Assembly: GCA_963678675.1 (NCBI GenBank)
Contig: OY783192.1
Span: 13,686,424-13,750,423 of the forward strand
Length of the DNA stretch: 64,000 nt
Direction of reading: 5' to 3'
Origin: Xiphydria camelus
Lineage: Eukaryota > Arthropoda > Insecta > Hymenoptera > Xiphydriidae
The position numbers were made by a program, and so were the translations under genes. A model generated the notes under the pieces. It did no database searches and was not told where the DNA came from. It saw only the letters and a list, made by a program, of their open reading frames with translations. This document shows positions 44,923 to 58,500 of this stretch, piece after piece (position 1 is the first letter of the stretch; each line of letters begins with the position of its first letter).

Positions 44923-45677
44923 CGAAATTTCTCCCATTTTTTAAAAATATAATAAAATTCACTTCTGTACCATTAGTTCCAGTACAATATTCATAACGAC
45001 AATACTTCTCAGATGGCCACTGGTGGCGTTGAACGTTGCTTACTGTCGCGCCATCACTCGGCCATGCACGAACCCTATGATGCAACGCTGCCAATTCTAT
45101 TTCAGGTTATATTCTATCGTCAAAACACTACGTTCTGCTGTTTACGAACATCAGTATCTTTGTCAAACATTCGGTGATCTTAAGTTTTTATGAACTCAAA
45201 AGATTCTATGCAATTTTCTGAAGATATAGAAATGGTTTTATTTAATGTGTATACATTTTAAACATGTAGATTTCGGCATTAAAATGTGGAAAAGTGGAGT
45301 CTTCCATAAGGTTACATGTTAAATTTTCTAATTTCAAAATCAAAACTCTTTCTTAAATGCCCGGTACCCGGACCTGAAACTTTTCAAAAATAATCTTACG
45401 ATATTAATTTCCATTCCACAAAAAAATTAGCATTATCTGAAATTTTTCATCTTGCGCTAGGAATACCTTAAAGTGCTATGAAAAAGCAATTTCCGTGCTC
45501 TGTGGACGTATAAGTTGTTATACGTGGTCTTCATTTTTTGTTCGTTAAAGTGTCATAATCCAATAATGAACGTTTTTTGCCATATTGAGGGCGGAGACCA
45601 CTCCCAGAAATGTTTGTACTAGTATGTTAAAACACACGGAAGAATCATTTCTAAGAAAAACTAAGACCACGTGTAAT
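44923..45677. other. no gene recognised
   Basis: AT-rich flank between the solo LTR and element N. ATACGTGGTCTTC near 45520 and AAGACCACGTGT near 45664 are inverted copies; nothing else was seen. Confidence 0.5.
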
Positions 45678-45681
45678 AATT

Positions 45682-48600
45682 GGACCCAGTTTTGCAGAAA
45701 GCGACCAACCCACATTATAGCAAAATTTCGGATAATGTTATTTTTCGTTAGCTTTTAACCCATTCTTTATTATGTATAAAACGACCAACTGATATTCTAG
45801 TGTTCTGAATGTCAAACATGTATTAGAGAAAATATCTATTTCAAAATCACAAATTATTTTCCTGCAAAAACAATCCAAACCACTTGGACACCACATAAAA
45901 TGCTTTATAATCTACTGGTGTATTGCAAAATGCATCCAAGCCACATGGTCGGCAGTCGCTATTCGTTTATTCTACGACGAAGTGGGTTGGATTCATACTG
46001 CAAATCTGAAATTCGCAATAAACGAGAGACGATGCGGGTTGGTTGTAGGTTGGATGTTTTCTGCAGAAAAGAAACCTGACACATAACCTACAAATTCCGT
46101 TTCGCCGGCGCCGGTTAGTCTGCGATTATATTTTGTTGATACCTAGTTAGATTTAAATATTTCATAGTGAAAAAGTGTGTAGCTGAGGATGATAAGAAGT
46201 CGTGCTGCCAAAATTTTGAAAATGGTCAAAGAAAAAAAACCACAAGCAGTCAGAATACAACCAGGTAATTTATTGCATTATATCCAATAGTGTTAGCCTA
46301 ACCTCTTGCAGGTTATTCTATATTTATAGAAAAATAATCGAAAAGGTGTGCATTTTTTGTATTAGTGATTTATTTCAAAATTTCAAGAAGTAGGTACGCA
46401 ACACATAGTAATTTTTTTTGATTTTTGATTTGTCAGAAAATTTTACTCTTCATAAAAGTTGGTGCTCGTTCTTAAATGAAAAATGACCACAATGAAAGTT
46501 GTTCCGGATACATGGTTTAGCAGCTGTCAATGTCATTTTTTTTAAATTGACTCAAGAGTAAAGTACCTTAATTTTTAAAGATACGAAAAAAAGTTATAAG
46601 AAAAAGTTGTTTTAAATCAAAAGTTATGTTCAAATATGGAATTTGAAATCAACAGCTCAAATTTTATAATTTTTTGGATTTTTGATGACTTTAGATGACA
46701 CAGAATATTTTTTATTTTTACAGTGTTTCGTTACACTGTTTTTAACACACTAACATACTTGAAATCTTGCTGATTTAAAAACTGTTCAAATAATTGCACA
46801 TTTTCCTTGAAATGAGAACTAATGTCTTGAATTGTGTTGCGTACTTTTTGAGACACACTGTATATTATGTTGAACTTGAAAAACAATCTTATTTTGCAAA
46901 TATGATCTTTTCAAGAAACGTTGTAAGTATTTTTTTATTTAATTACAGATCTACAAATTCCCAGCTCTAATAATAATATTGCTTCAAAAAAAACTGATGT
47001 TGCTGCCTGCAACTTTGATACTGGTACCACTTTAGCAAACTTGGAACTGGATAATGAGGGTGCTAGTACTAGTGTATATTTCAAAGGACACTCAAGTTCT
47101 GAGAACAATAATCAAATGAAACCAATTATAATTTCTGGTAAGAAATTACATTTTTTATCATTATGCATCTCAATAATAGGTGCACGTATTCGGATTATAG
47201 TTACACGTAAATTTATAATTTTTTATAGATATATTGATAACCAGTCCTGATAGTACCCTGCTTATGGAAAACACATTTACAGTTTTGAAACCTGTGGAAT
47301 TAGCATTTACCAGCGTAAATGAGGAAGCAAACGATAATGAAACTGTGCCTCTAAGGGAAGCAGAGTATGATCTTGAAAATAGTCTCACTGCCAACAATTT
47401 TCCTAGCCAAGACAACCCAAAAAATCAGCTGAAAGAGTTTGTTTCTGGTAAGTAGATTTTCACTTCCCTCTATAAGAGAAGTATTATTGTAGTCATGCAA
47501 AAAATCATTTTTTAACACTTTTTTTTGTCCTTTTGATGTGTGCCCAGAACACAAAATCAACGTTTTCTCAATTTCGTCGGCCTGTTTATCTTTCGGTCTA
47601 TCTGTCTCTCTGTCTGTTACCTGAGGTTACCTTTTTGTTAGAAATTCAACTATATTATTGCTTTAATGAATCCTTCAAAATATTAGTATTTTTGTTTCTT
47701 TATTTCAGATTCACCAAAACCCAATGCAGATTTTGAAATCAATGGGCACAGGAATTATCCAGATAATCTGGACGGAATTTGCAATAAAAATAAAGAAAAT
47801 GTACAAGAGCAGATTGAACTCGATGAAGACAGAACTATAGAAGTTGAACCTCCTGAATATCATTCTGACGATTCAGTAGCTGATCCCATTTACGAGCCTG
47901 TTCGGCATCACGTAGTTGCTGATTGGACTAATGAATCTGAAGAAGTTTTAAATGAAACAAACACTTATAAAGGACGACCTAAAAAAGGAAGAAAAAGGAA
48001 ATTTGCAGAACAGTCCAGAAAGGAAGGAATAAAGAGAAGAAATAGTAACTTGTCTCATTTTGACTACAAAGGGCGTGAAAAAGCACCTAGGAAATTTATG
48101 GATTTTAATTGCCAATGTGCGCTTAAGTGTGTACAGTCAGTTTCTATTGAAGAACGAAGGCAAGAATTTGAAAAGTTTTGGGGTTTGCAGTCATATAACT
48201 GTCAAACTAATTATATAGCAGCAGCAGTTAGCCAAGTCCCTAAAAAGAGAAACTACGGGAGAAATACCGAGAGACGAAACTTCACCAGAAGTTACAAAAT
48301 AAACGATAAACTTGTGTGTAGAGAAATGTTTGTTAAAACATTTAGTATATCTCCTTGCCGGGTTAACACGGCTCTCAAGAAATTTCATGGCCGTGCACCA
48401 TTAACAGACCAACGAGGCGTTAATCAGGGTGGAAAAAATAAAATCCCTGAGCATAAGGAGGAGGAGGTCATAAATCAAATTAATAAAATTCCGACGTATA
48501 TTTCGCACTATACACGAAAAAAAACTGATGCAAAGTTTTTGCCCCCAGATGTAACAGTCACTAGAATATACGAAATGTATACCAGAGAGTGCCAACAGCC

Positions 48601-50066
48601 CATAAGTATTACAAAATATAAGCACATTTTTTATTCAAAGTTTAACTTGCGAGCTAAAACACTTAAAAAAGATACATGTAATAAATGTGACGGTCTTAAA
48701 ATGAAAATAGATAACGAAAAAAATGATGAGACGAAACAGAAACTGATTGAAGAACATAAACAACACCTTGACGAGGCTGAATATGGCACAAACCTTGAGA
48801 AGAGACGATTTCAAAGCAGCTAAGGAGATGAATGACTACGAGTGCCTTACGTTTGACATGGAAAAAACGCTACCACTTCCACGAATTTCGACCAATATTG
48901 TATTCTACAAAAGACAACTTTGGGTATACAATACGGGAATACACAGTGGAACGGACGATCGTGGTTACTGGAAGAGGGGCACAGGAAGTAGGATCGTGCT
49001 TGATAAAACACAGTCAAAACTATTTAAAACCTGAAGTTAAACATTTAATTTTGTGGAGTGATTCTTGCGGGGGTCAAAATCGGAACATCAAACTGACCTT
49101 AATATTAATACATATTTTGCATTCATCCCAATATCTTGAAGATATCACTTTAAAATTGTTGTGCTCAGGCCACAGTTTCTTGCCCAACGATTCAGATTTC
49201 GGTGATATTGAATCAGCTTTAAAACACCAACAACGGTTGTATCTACCTTCAGATTATATAAATGTAATGAAACTGTGTAGAAAGAAAAATCCACTTTTAG
49301 TCACTGAGATGACTTCGAAAGACTTTTTTGGTATAAGTAATGTGGAAAAAAATATAACGAATAAAAAAATTTCAGTTGATAGTGAGAAAATTAACTGGCT
49401 AAACATTAGATCTATAAAAATAGAAAAAAATAAACCTTTTTCGTTATTTATTCAACAAAGCACTTTTGAGGGTCCCTTCGAGGAAGTCAACATAAAAAAA
49501 GTAAGAAGAGGAAGGCAAAATGCGAATCACAGCGATATATTTCTAGATTTGGTCCACTTGTGGCCCCAAGGAAAAGCAATAGCTGAACCAAAACTTGCCA
49601 ATTTGCGCGTGAAATGTATCATCTTATACCATCTGACTGTCTAAATTTTTACCAGAAACTGAAAGGAGGTGCTAATATTGAAGAAGATATTGATGGCTTC
49701 AACACCGAAAATCTCGACTTCGCCATCGACGAGAATAATTAAAATGTATTAACTTCTAATATTATAATAAATACTGAATATATTTACTTGTTTTTACTAT
49801 TCTTTTTTTTATGAAACACCTACCTAAATTAATTTTCTGTTTTGCAGAAAGCATCCAAGAATCAAAAAAATTAATGCTAAATGAAAAAAAAGAGCAATAT
49901 CGGAAAAAAGTTGTTTATTTAGAACAGTTCAACAAAAACTAGTGTTCGATTGTTGCGCGTTATCAACATATTAACTAAAACAATTTATATTTTCTAAAAA
50001 TGTATTTTCTAATTTCATGCAAAACACACCTGGTGCGGGTTGGATGTTTTTTGCATAACTGGGTCC
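45682..50066 (+). mobile_element. Element N: 4.4-kb transposon with an intron-containing gene
   Basis: It begins GGACCCAGTTTTGCAGAAA and ends with the near-complement TTTGCATAACTGGGTCC, flanked by AATT (45678-45681 and 50067-50070); the terminal repeat is only about 33 bp. The phrase GGTTGGAT recurs near both ends (about 45985, 46037-46060, 50037), possible transposase-binding sites. It carries one gene with a 5' exon series and a decayed catalytic region. The 4-bp duplication is compatible with Sola, but I am not certain of the superfamily. Confidence 0.8.
46189..49742 (+). pseudogene. element N transposase gene, four exons, three frameshifts
   Basis: Exons: 46189-46264 (MIRSRAAKILKMVKEKKPQA), 46949-47137, 47229-47447 and 47709 onward. 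All three introns have GT and AG ends and phase 1, each splitting a GAT codon. Exon 4 has an acidic stretch, an AT-hook-like GRPKKGRKRKF, KCVQSVSIEERRQEFEKFW, a DTCNKCDGLKMKI zinc-like block, then after a frameshift near 48788 DYECLTFDMEKTLPLPR (first Asp), after another near 48975 ILWSDSCGGQNRNIKL (second Asp), CSGHSFLPNDSDFGDIE (Glu), and after a third near 49612 a tail ending DFAIDENN and TAA (49740-49742). About 920 residues if intact. Only the three shifts mar it, so inactivation looks recent. Confidence 0.8.
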
Positions 50067-50070
50067 AATT

Positions 50071-50279
50071 GGAGGTCTCCTTTGTGGAAGAAACCATGGT
50101 CTATAAGTGAAATGTTCTTTATTTCAAAATGAGTGGACTTAGAAGATCTAGAAAGAAACATGGAGACTTTCTAGGAAAACTAAACTCGGTTGGCTCCTAA
50201 AGCTTTGCGGCGGGCGCTACGATTTTTAGTCCTTCGTGGGAGCCCCTACTGAGGCTCTTAATGATGCCTCAGATGATAA
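50071..50279. other. short unassigned interval
   Basis: Flank between elements N and Q; no features seen. Confidence 0.4.
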
Positions 50280-50881
50280 CACAGGTTTACAAAAAAAAAA
50301 GTCCGGACTATTTGACCGGACCATGGTATTCCGAGGTATTTTTGCGTCCTGAATCCGATCCCGAGGTCATCTGAACCACATCACATCAGAAAAACGAGAT
50401 TTCGAAATAAATAAATAAGGAAATGGGACTGCCCTGAGCAGCACCCAGAGCATGACTCCAAGGTTCTAAGGCCATTAGGGTCAGTGCTGGGTCCACTGTC
50501 AATATGTCACAGTGAACGGGTCGCCGGAATTGGATGCCTTGACAGGGAGATCGTAATCCGCGAGATACAACGATCACATGGCAACATTTTATCCACTGGC
50601 GTGGTTCTGTGATAGTCCCGGTCGAGATTTAGGACTCCATTCCAATGTTTGGAAGGTGTTCAAGACCTAAACAGCTACCCTCCAACTCAACAGGTCGCTT
50701 GAGAAATTGTCCCGGGTCCAGTTCCAAAAAATGGTCATTTTAACCTCTAAATGTCCTTGAAATCTCGCTTTCCTGACGTGATGGGGCTCAGATGACCTCG
50801 GGATCAGATTCAGAATGCAAAAATACCTCGGAATACCATGATACGGTCAAATAGTCCGGACTTTTTTTTTGTAAAACTGTG
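50280..50881. mobile_element. Element Q: 602-bp MITE, CACAG ends, TAA duplication
   Basis: It begins CACAGGTTTACAAAAAAAAA and ends TTTTTTGTAAAACTGTG, flanked by TAA (50277-50279 and 50882-50884). The arms (about 125 bp) share AAGTCCGGACTATTTGACC. The end bases and target type are those of E and H, so it is probably a distant non-autonomous member of that group. No gene. Confidence 0.8.
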
Positions 50882-51549
50882 TAATTCTTCATAACACCGA
50901 TATCGTAAACATATACCAAAGTAGCTTACGAATGCCAGTTCAGCGGTATCAATTATTGCAGAATATATTTTACCAGTTAATTTAGAAACATAGAAAATAT
51001 AAGATTTAAATAAATTTTCTGTTTTTTTTTTTAATCAAGAGACACGGCAGTGTCTCGCGGCATGCTCGTTCATTAGTTTCGTCAGAAACGACAGCGCTGT
51101 CGCCGCGGGCACCCGTGTATCTTTACAGGAAAAATGTCTGCCCCCTTCACCCCTCAATTTTTACATCGAATTTTCTCAATAAATATATGGTTATAACCAA
51201 AACTATGCTTAGTTACGCCATAATAAATTTTATAAGTTACATATTAACAGAGATTCATCCTTAACAACGTGAAGCCACGTCCCTCGCGCCTAAAAGTCGA
51301 GAATTTTACGATTTCTCGGCCAATATCTAAATATATGTCAAAATGTCACAAAAATTCCGGCAATCTTCGGCGATAGTCGGCCATGATCGAAAATTTGTAC
51401 ACATAGATGCGATCAAACACACACACGCGCAATTGAATGTGTGAGATATATTCCGGCTTTCATCGTCGATTGTTCGGCGATGATCGGAAATGCGTACACA
51501 AATACGACCACACGCATACGCCATCAAATGTATGTGAGAGAATATATAT

Positions 51550-53677
51550 GGGGCATTCCATGCCAAGTCACCGAGTTTTTGACTCTACCCTCTTCGATTT
51601 CGCACATTTTTTGATATGTTTTAGTACTTATTAAAAGCAACGTGTACACCAATTTTTAGCCTTTTATTCCAAACCGATATTGAGTAATCGATTTTTTAAA
51701 TTTTGAAGCAAAAAATGTTCAATTAACGATAGACCAGTAATAAATATCGATATCTATAAAAAAAAGGGTACCATTTTTTTCGTCTTTATGTAGTTTCAGA
51801 AAATAAATAAAAGAAAATTATTCGAAGTAATTATCACTTAGTTATTAACGTTTAAAAATTAAAATCGACATTTTCAGAAAGTCTGACCCCTTCGTTTTTT
51901 TTGAAAAATTTTCTCAAAATTCTACTCCATATTACGCAACTTTTAAGCTGCAGTTTGAGATGTGATCACAATTTTTTCTATTTTTTATCGAATATTGATA
52001 ATTTAATTTTTTTTCTTTTTGGATTAAATTATCTATAATTTTACTCTCATGACTAAATATCGTCCAAAACATTAAAAACAATTTTATTGAAAGCGATCAA
52101 ATTATTTTAATCAATTTAAAAGAATTTATTTGGTCATATCATTTTACACTTCATACAACCTTTTTTATTATTTTTCTTACTTAACGATTGCTTTTTATAT
52201 ATATTTTTATATTTATTTAATTGCTTTTGTGAAAAACTTAAGGTTTTATTGCCACATAATTTTATTGCAAAAGAGCAAGCAGCTTATTTGAAAGTTCTTA
52301 AAGAATCTTTGAAAGAGCATGAATTCATAGTAATTGTTGATTTTACTGAAAATTATACGTTCGTTCAGGATGCTGCACCGGGATTCCACTGGAATAACGA
52401 TCAAGCGACGATATACACTGTAGTTATTTATTATAAGATAGATAATGAACTTACTCATCAAAGTATGGTTATTATTTCTGATTGTTTAAATCATCATGCT
52501 ATTGCTGTTCATGTTTACTCTGGGGTTATTATCAATTTTATTAAATCTCTGTCATCTGAAGTTCACAAAATCTTTTTCTTTTCAGATGGTGCACCTCAAC
52601 AAAATACAATATAAGAATTATAAGCATTGCATTTTAATTTATCTTATTATAAAGAAGACTATGGAATAAATGCGGAGTGGAATTTTTTGCAACGGCACAC
52701 GGCAAAGGACCTTGTGATGGAATAGGCGGGACAGTTAAAAGAATGGCCGCACGAGTTAGTCTGCAGTTACCACCTCATCTACAAATATTAACACTGATAT
52801 AATTGTTCGAGTGGTCGTCGAAAAATTTACCAAATATAAATACCCGGTTCTCAAAAATTCAAGAATATAGTGCAATGAAAGAAAAATTGGAAGCACTTCA
52901 GAAATGCAAAACCGATACCAGCGACACAGAAAATCCATAAAATTACGCGTTTACTAAATCCTATTGTGGAAGTAAAGTCGTTTTCCTTTTCAGACAAGTT
53001 TACACATCACATTAGAATTAAGAAATATAATAAGCAATCGTTAAGTGAGAAAAAATAATAAAAAAGATTATATGAAGTGTAAAATGATATGACCAAATAA
53101 AATATTTTAAATTGATTAAAATAACTTGATCGCTTTCAATAAAATGGTTTTTAATGTTTTTCGATGATATTTAGTCAAGAGAGTGAAATTATAGATATTT
53201 CAATCCTAAAAGAAAAAAAAATTAAATTTTCAATATTCGATAAAAAATAGAAAAAATTGTGATCACATCTCAAACTGCGGCTTAAAAGTTGCGTAATATG
53301 GAGTAGAATTTTGGGACAAATTTTCAAAAAAATCGTAGGGGTCGGACTTTTTGAATGTCGATTTTAATTTTTAAACGTTAATAACTAAGTTATAGTTACT
53401 TCGAATAATTTTCTTTTATTTATTTTCTGAAACTAACTTTTGAAGACGAAAAAAATGATACCCTACTTTTTATAGATATCGATATTTATTACTAGTCTAT
53501 CATTAATTGAACATTTTTTGCTTCAACATTTAAAAAATCGATTACTCAATAACAGTTTGGAATAAAAGGCTAAAAATTGGTGTACAAGTTGCTTTTAATA
53601 AGTACTAAAACATATCAAAAAATAAGCGAAATCGCAGACGGTCAAGTCAAAAACTCGGTGACTGCATGGAATGCCCC
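51550..53677 (+). mobile_element. Element O: 2.1-kb transposon, long TIRs, ATAT duplication (Sola-like?)
   Basis: It begins GGGGCATTCCATGCCAAGTC and ends with the near-complement GCATGGAATGCCCC, flanked by ATAT (51546-51549 and 53678-53681). The uninterrupted site is in copy 1 at about 39296. The inverted arms are about 650 bp, leaving only about 800 bp for coding. A transposase fragment lies between them. The 4-bp duplication and the motif style suggest Sola, with moderate confidence. Confidence 0.8.
52249..52940 (+). pseudogene. element O transposase fragment
   Basis: Reads NFIAKEQAAYLKVLKESLKE, FIVIVDFTENYTFVQDAAPG then FHWNNDQATIYTVVIYYK (first Asp and a W-x-x-x-Q-A-T block), SMVIISDCLNHHAIAVHVYS (second Asp) and IFFFSDGAPQQ. 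A stop follows at 52612. After shifts come EWNFFATAHGKGPCDGIGGT and VKRMAARVSLQLPP (about 52675-52780), then a charged tail with a stop at 52938-52940. The N-terminus is missing, so the copy is non-autonomous. Confidence 0.7.
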
Positions 53678-53753
53678 ATATGTATTTACTTCAAATGCCT
53701 GTATCTCCTTTCCTAATTATTACGTAAAAAATATTTTTTCTTTTTCCTTGATT

Positions 53754-53892
53754 GGGTGCTTTCCATTTATGACACAAGTCGACACACTTCTATTAGAAAC
53801 ACCGACTGATTGGCAGGCTCCAGCAGAAAGAACCAATGGTTTAATTTTGTGTCGACCTGTGCCGACTCGTGTCAGTTAAATGGAAAGCACCC
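53754..53892. mobile_element. 139-bp MITE with GGGTGCTTTCCATTTA ends
   Basis: It begins GGGTGCTTTCCATTTATGAC and ends TAAATGGAAAGCACCC, with inner TGTGTCGAC phrases also inverted. ATT precedes and follows it (53751-53753, 53893-53895). Copy 1 of repeat X lacks it, although a different sequence sits at the same place. Confidence 0.8.
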
Positions 53893-53949
53893 ATTAAAAA
53901 AAAAGAAGGAAATGACATGACTCTATATTATTGACTATCGGATTATTTA

Positions 53950-54403
53950 CCGCATGTCCCAGAAGAATTCGAGCAAGTGCCAAGACCTATAGCCGATACC
54001 TTGAAATTTGATTTCGGCAGTGTTTGCCAACGGTGGAGTGTTTGATAGTTGGAATTGGCTACAGAATCGTAAATTTGTGAATAATGGTAAGTAATTTTTA
54101 GAATTTAAAATTTAAGTGTTAGGTACCTACTACACAACGAGTAGATTAGGAGATTTTCATGAAGTCTTTGACACAGTCCGGTTTTTAAACTTTTGGGGAA
54201 TTTCATCGAATGATTATTTTTTATCACTTCTACAAATTACCCACCATTTATTCACAAATTCACGATTTCGAGATTAGACGCTTCGATCTCCCGAATTGAC
54301 AGCTATCGGGATCAGACTCGACCGTCGGCAAACACTGCCGAAGTCAAATTTCAAGGCATCAGCCATAGGTATGACTTTGATCGGTTTGCCCGCGGACATA
54401 CGG
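53950..54403. mobile_element. foldback of the CCGTATGTCCC family
   Basis: The left end CCGCATGTCCCAGAAG and right end CGCGGACATACGG match the family at 13580 and 33760, with shared arms ACAAATTCACGATTTCGAGA and ATCTCCCGAATTGACAGC. Copy 1 of repeat X retains only a shortened form (about 39560-39640), so the insertion predates the separation of the two copies. Confidence 0.7.
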
Positions 54404-55593
54404 CAGTTATTTATGGAAATCCTTTCACGAACGAATTGTTCTGGGGAAAATATAAATATTATCGAAACATTAATTATAAAATCATTTCAAAATATCACGA
54501 GAATAAATCAAAAGTAACGTTGTTATAATTAATTGACTCGTATTGGTAAGAAATGTGAGACTTTAATTTTGTGGTAATAAAAAGCTATTCTCCTACACAT
54601 GTATACATATTAGTCTAGTCAAAGTAGACGATTTTATTCGAGGAAATGCAAATTAATCTGGGTAGGATGAAACCTATATCAATCGATAGGGAAAAATTCC
54701 CTGAAAAACATATCAAAAGTTCCCAAAATCTTTGGCCGGGAAATATGTTTAATTAATGAAAAAGTAACAAGAATTGCGGTCGAGCGTTCTTTGAATGCTG
54801 ATATTTCTCGTTCAATGGACTCAATCAAAAAAATAAAACTACCATTTTGTAACGGAGAAAATTGTCTACAAAAAACAAGCAGAAACCCCTCGTTGAAAGT
54901 GCTTCGTTTTAGTTTTATTAACGTTTAAAGATTTTGCATCATCTTAAACGTCAAACCGATCACCCGACTATTTGGCTCCGCCCCTTGGCTACGACGGCCT
55001 GGTCATGTGACGCGCTCGCTGAGTGTGGATTTCAAACTACTGTGTGTACATTTTTTCATACATTTTTCTATATTTTCATTACTAAATAGTAAAACAAAAC
55101 TTTTTTTTCAAAACTTCATTTATTAAACTGTAAAATAAAGGTAAATACAACAAATATAGCAAAGTAAGAAGGATGAAGAAAATTTAATTGATCGAATAAT
55201 AAAAACTGTTAATACTTACTGAGCATCCATTGTATCTGAATTTTATAGACTAAGACCAGTTTTTACCATCGGAAAACAAATGAGAGCAAGTTCCATCACG
55301 GAGAAAGACGTGACGTATCAAAACTTTTTCTCTTTCCGAACGCGATTCGCATAATATTTGCTCGCGAAATATTCCGCGCTTTGATGCAAATGAAACCACT
55401 AGTCCTTGCAGATGGTAAAAACTGGTCGGACTCTTACAATTAGTCTCTAAAATTAAGACGCAATGGATGCTCAGTAAGTGTCGGTCCTTCGTAGCTGCAT
55501 ATTGAATCGTGGCGTTCTACATTCAGTGGAAAATTTTTCGTTCTACATTTTGTGTGAAATTTGTTGTTCAATTTTTATGAAATTAATTTCAGA

Positions 55594-58500
55594 ATGGCTT
55601 ATTCTAGACATTGTTTCATTTGCGATGAAAGTTTAAATAACAGCAATATCTGAGCAAAGTGGTGAAGCAAAAAGGAATCAATACGTTCATCACTAAGAGC
55701 AGGCAGTATAAGGACAACAAATTCATCATTTTGGAGAAGCTGACGGAAGTAAAAGTTCATCAGCACTGTGCCAAAAATTATTGTCTAGGCAGGAAAGTGA
55801 GAACTGCTTCGGTTTCACGAACAGTATCAACATCTGAGGAACCTGTAGGATTCGATTTCATACATCATTGCTTTTTATGCGGGGCTCATTGGGATCCAAA
55901 ACATAAAACTGGCACGCTGGTATCAACAGTGCAATTACAACAAAGTATTGACAAAATCATAAATCTTCGTGGAGACGACTGGTCACAAAAAATTAAGGAG
56001 AGAATTGAGTTAACATCTTTACTGGAAGGGAATGCTCGTTATCATCAAGCTTGTTACAAAAAGTTCGCCTACATTCAGTCTACAAATGAACGAGGAAGAC
56101 CAAAAATCTTGGATTTGGAAAACGCTTTTGAGGGTGTATGTCATTTTATGGAGGAAAGCGACGATTGTCAATTTATTCTTAATGAGCTAATGGACAAATT
56201 AAAAGGGTTTTCTATACAGCCAGCTACATTTAAACAAAAGTTACTCAATAAATACGGCAGTGACGTCCTGATGATAGAACATAAAGGAAGACCAACTGTC
56301 GTATGTTTCCGTAATACAGGTCATAAAATTCTGATTGATTCTTGGTATAATAAGAAGGCAAGTACTGAAGCTGAGGAAAGGTTGCGAATAGTCCAGGCTG
56401 CTGCTGAAATTATACGGGAGGATATTAGAAGCAAAGTTTACGACACGTCGTCTTATGCAACTCCTGAAGATCTATTTTCTGATGTTGAGAATGATGCTCC
56501 TGAAAAAGCTTGAAAGTTCTTCTGGACATCGTACTACAAAAGAGGGAAAAAAGTAGGCAGGAGAAGATCACCATCAAGCGTAATAGTATCGCTCATTCTA
56601 TAGTATCAGTAGTACGTCCAAAATCATTCATTTTTTCAATTCAGTTAGCTACTGGTATTTATTTATCTCGCAAGTTTGGTTCTCGATTAATAATTGATGT
56701 CCTGAATAGTTTGGGTTTCTGTTCATCGTATTCAACTATTAGTCTTTATGAAGCCTTGGCAATAATTCATTGCGATAAAAAAATAACCGAAGATGCATAC
56801 ATTCAATATGTTTTTGATAACGCTGACCATAATGTCTGTACTCTGGATGGTTTCAATACTTTCCACAGTATAGGTGGTATTTGCTGTATTACACCAAGAT
56901 CTGGAGTCACAAATCAAGGAGAAATTAAAAAGTTAACTTGTATTCCAAAGTCTCACGAATTAGCATCCAAAATCAACGTTCCAATCATCTACTGCGAAAG
57001 AGTTAATGAGAGTCAACGTGGATTGGAAACAATTACATATACGGACGTCTTCCAACTTGATCTTGAACATCGCGACAGTTTACCAGTTTCCTACGTAACT
57101 CATGTTTTGGCAAAACTCTGTAATATTCAAAAAATTCCAAGTTGGAGGGGTTTTATGGAGAGTATTAGTCACGATTCTTCTTATGAAACGTCACAAGTTT
57201 TCTGTGTACCTTTTGTCAATGCACCACCTTCAGATAAAAATACAATTAACACTGTTTTACATTCTGCTACAAACGAATGTATCAAAAAGGGGCAAAAACA
57301 TACTTCGTAACATTTGATCAGCCTTTATACGCCAAAGTACGAGAAATAGTCACAAAAGACAACGCATTGGTGAATACAGTTCCTAGATTTGGAGGATTTC
57401 ATTCTCTAATGTCCTTTCTTGGAGCTCTGGGAATCATCATGGATGGCAGTGGATTAAAGGAATTACTAAGTATTATTTATGCCGGTAATACCGTAGACCA
57501 CATTCTCACAGGTCGTGCTTTCGGCAGAGCAATCAGAGGACATCTTCTTGCGTACTGTGCACTAGGTGGTATTGTCTTCAAACACGCTGACAATATTGAT
57601 GACCGAGATCGTGAATTTATCACTGAATTGTTTAAGAATGTTGACACTACTCCAGTGACTTTGGAGGAAATTAACGAGAACGAAGAACTCCAAAGGATCA
57701 AGGCGAAGATGTTAACCATCGTGGACGCATTAAGCAATACAGGACGTACATCGAGACTGTAGCTACAATATTTTCATTGCATTACCTTGGTAATGCCTAC
57801 CACCTTATGCCTACCGCCTTACCTTGGTCAGATTTACCTACAGGATATGCTCAATCTACCAAATGTAATGGATGCATTTGAGTCTTTTTGCGGAGTAAGA
57901 GCAGCTAGTACAGAGCAACACACCGATTGGAGACCACGCAGCATAAAACGTGATACTCAAGATTATCAGAAACTAATTGAGTGGTTTACTGTACACGATC
58001 CATTTGTAGTCATGGATCCCAACAGACTAATGTCTATCGCTGATGGATTATGTGGCGGAAACGAAGTCAACTGTGACAAGGCTGTGGAAGTTGGCATGGA
58101 GTCGATGAGAGCAATGGTTGGAAAACTTGCTGCGGACGTAAAATTAAAACGTTCAACACGTATCAAATCTATTGCAACAGCAAAACGTGGAATAGTCATT
58201 GATGATGAGGTCGTGGCTATTAATACAACTCTTTTATTTCAAAGAATCACAGCAGTCACTAAAAACGATACTGATCTAGCCACTATTTCATTACATTATG
58301 AGTTAGCTCCGTTCCCACTTTCACTATTTGATGAAGAAGGATTGATGCGAAGATCTAAAAAATCAGAGCTGTACAACGTCTTCACTTCTCAATCAATAAC
58401 AAGCATCAATATTTCTGAGTACACAATCGTTATTGATGGAGGATTTTTGGTGCATAAAGTAGTGTGGCCTCTTGGAAGTACCTATCAGCAAGTTCTCCAG

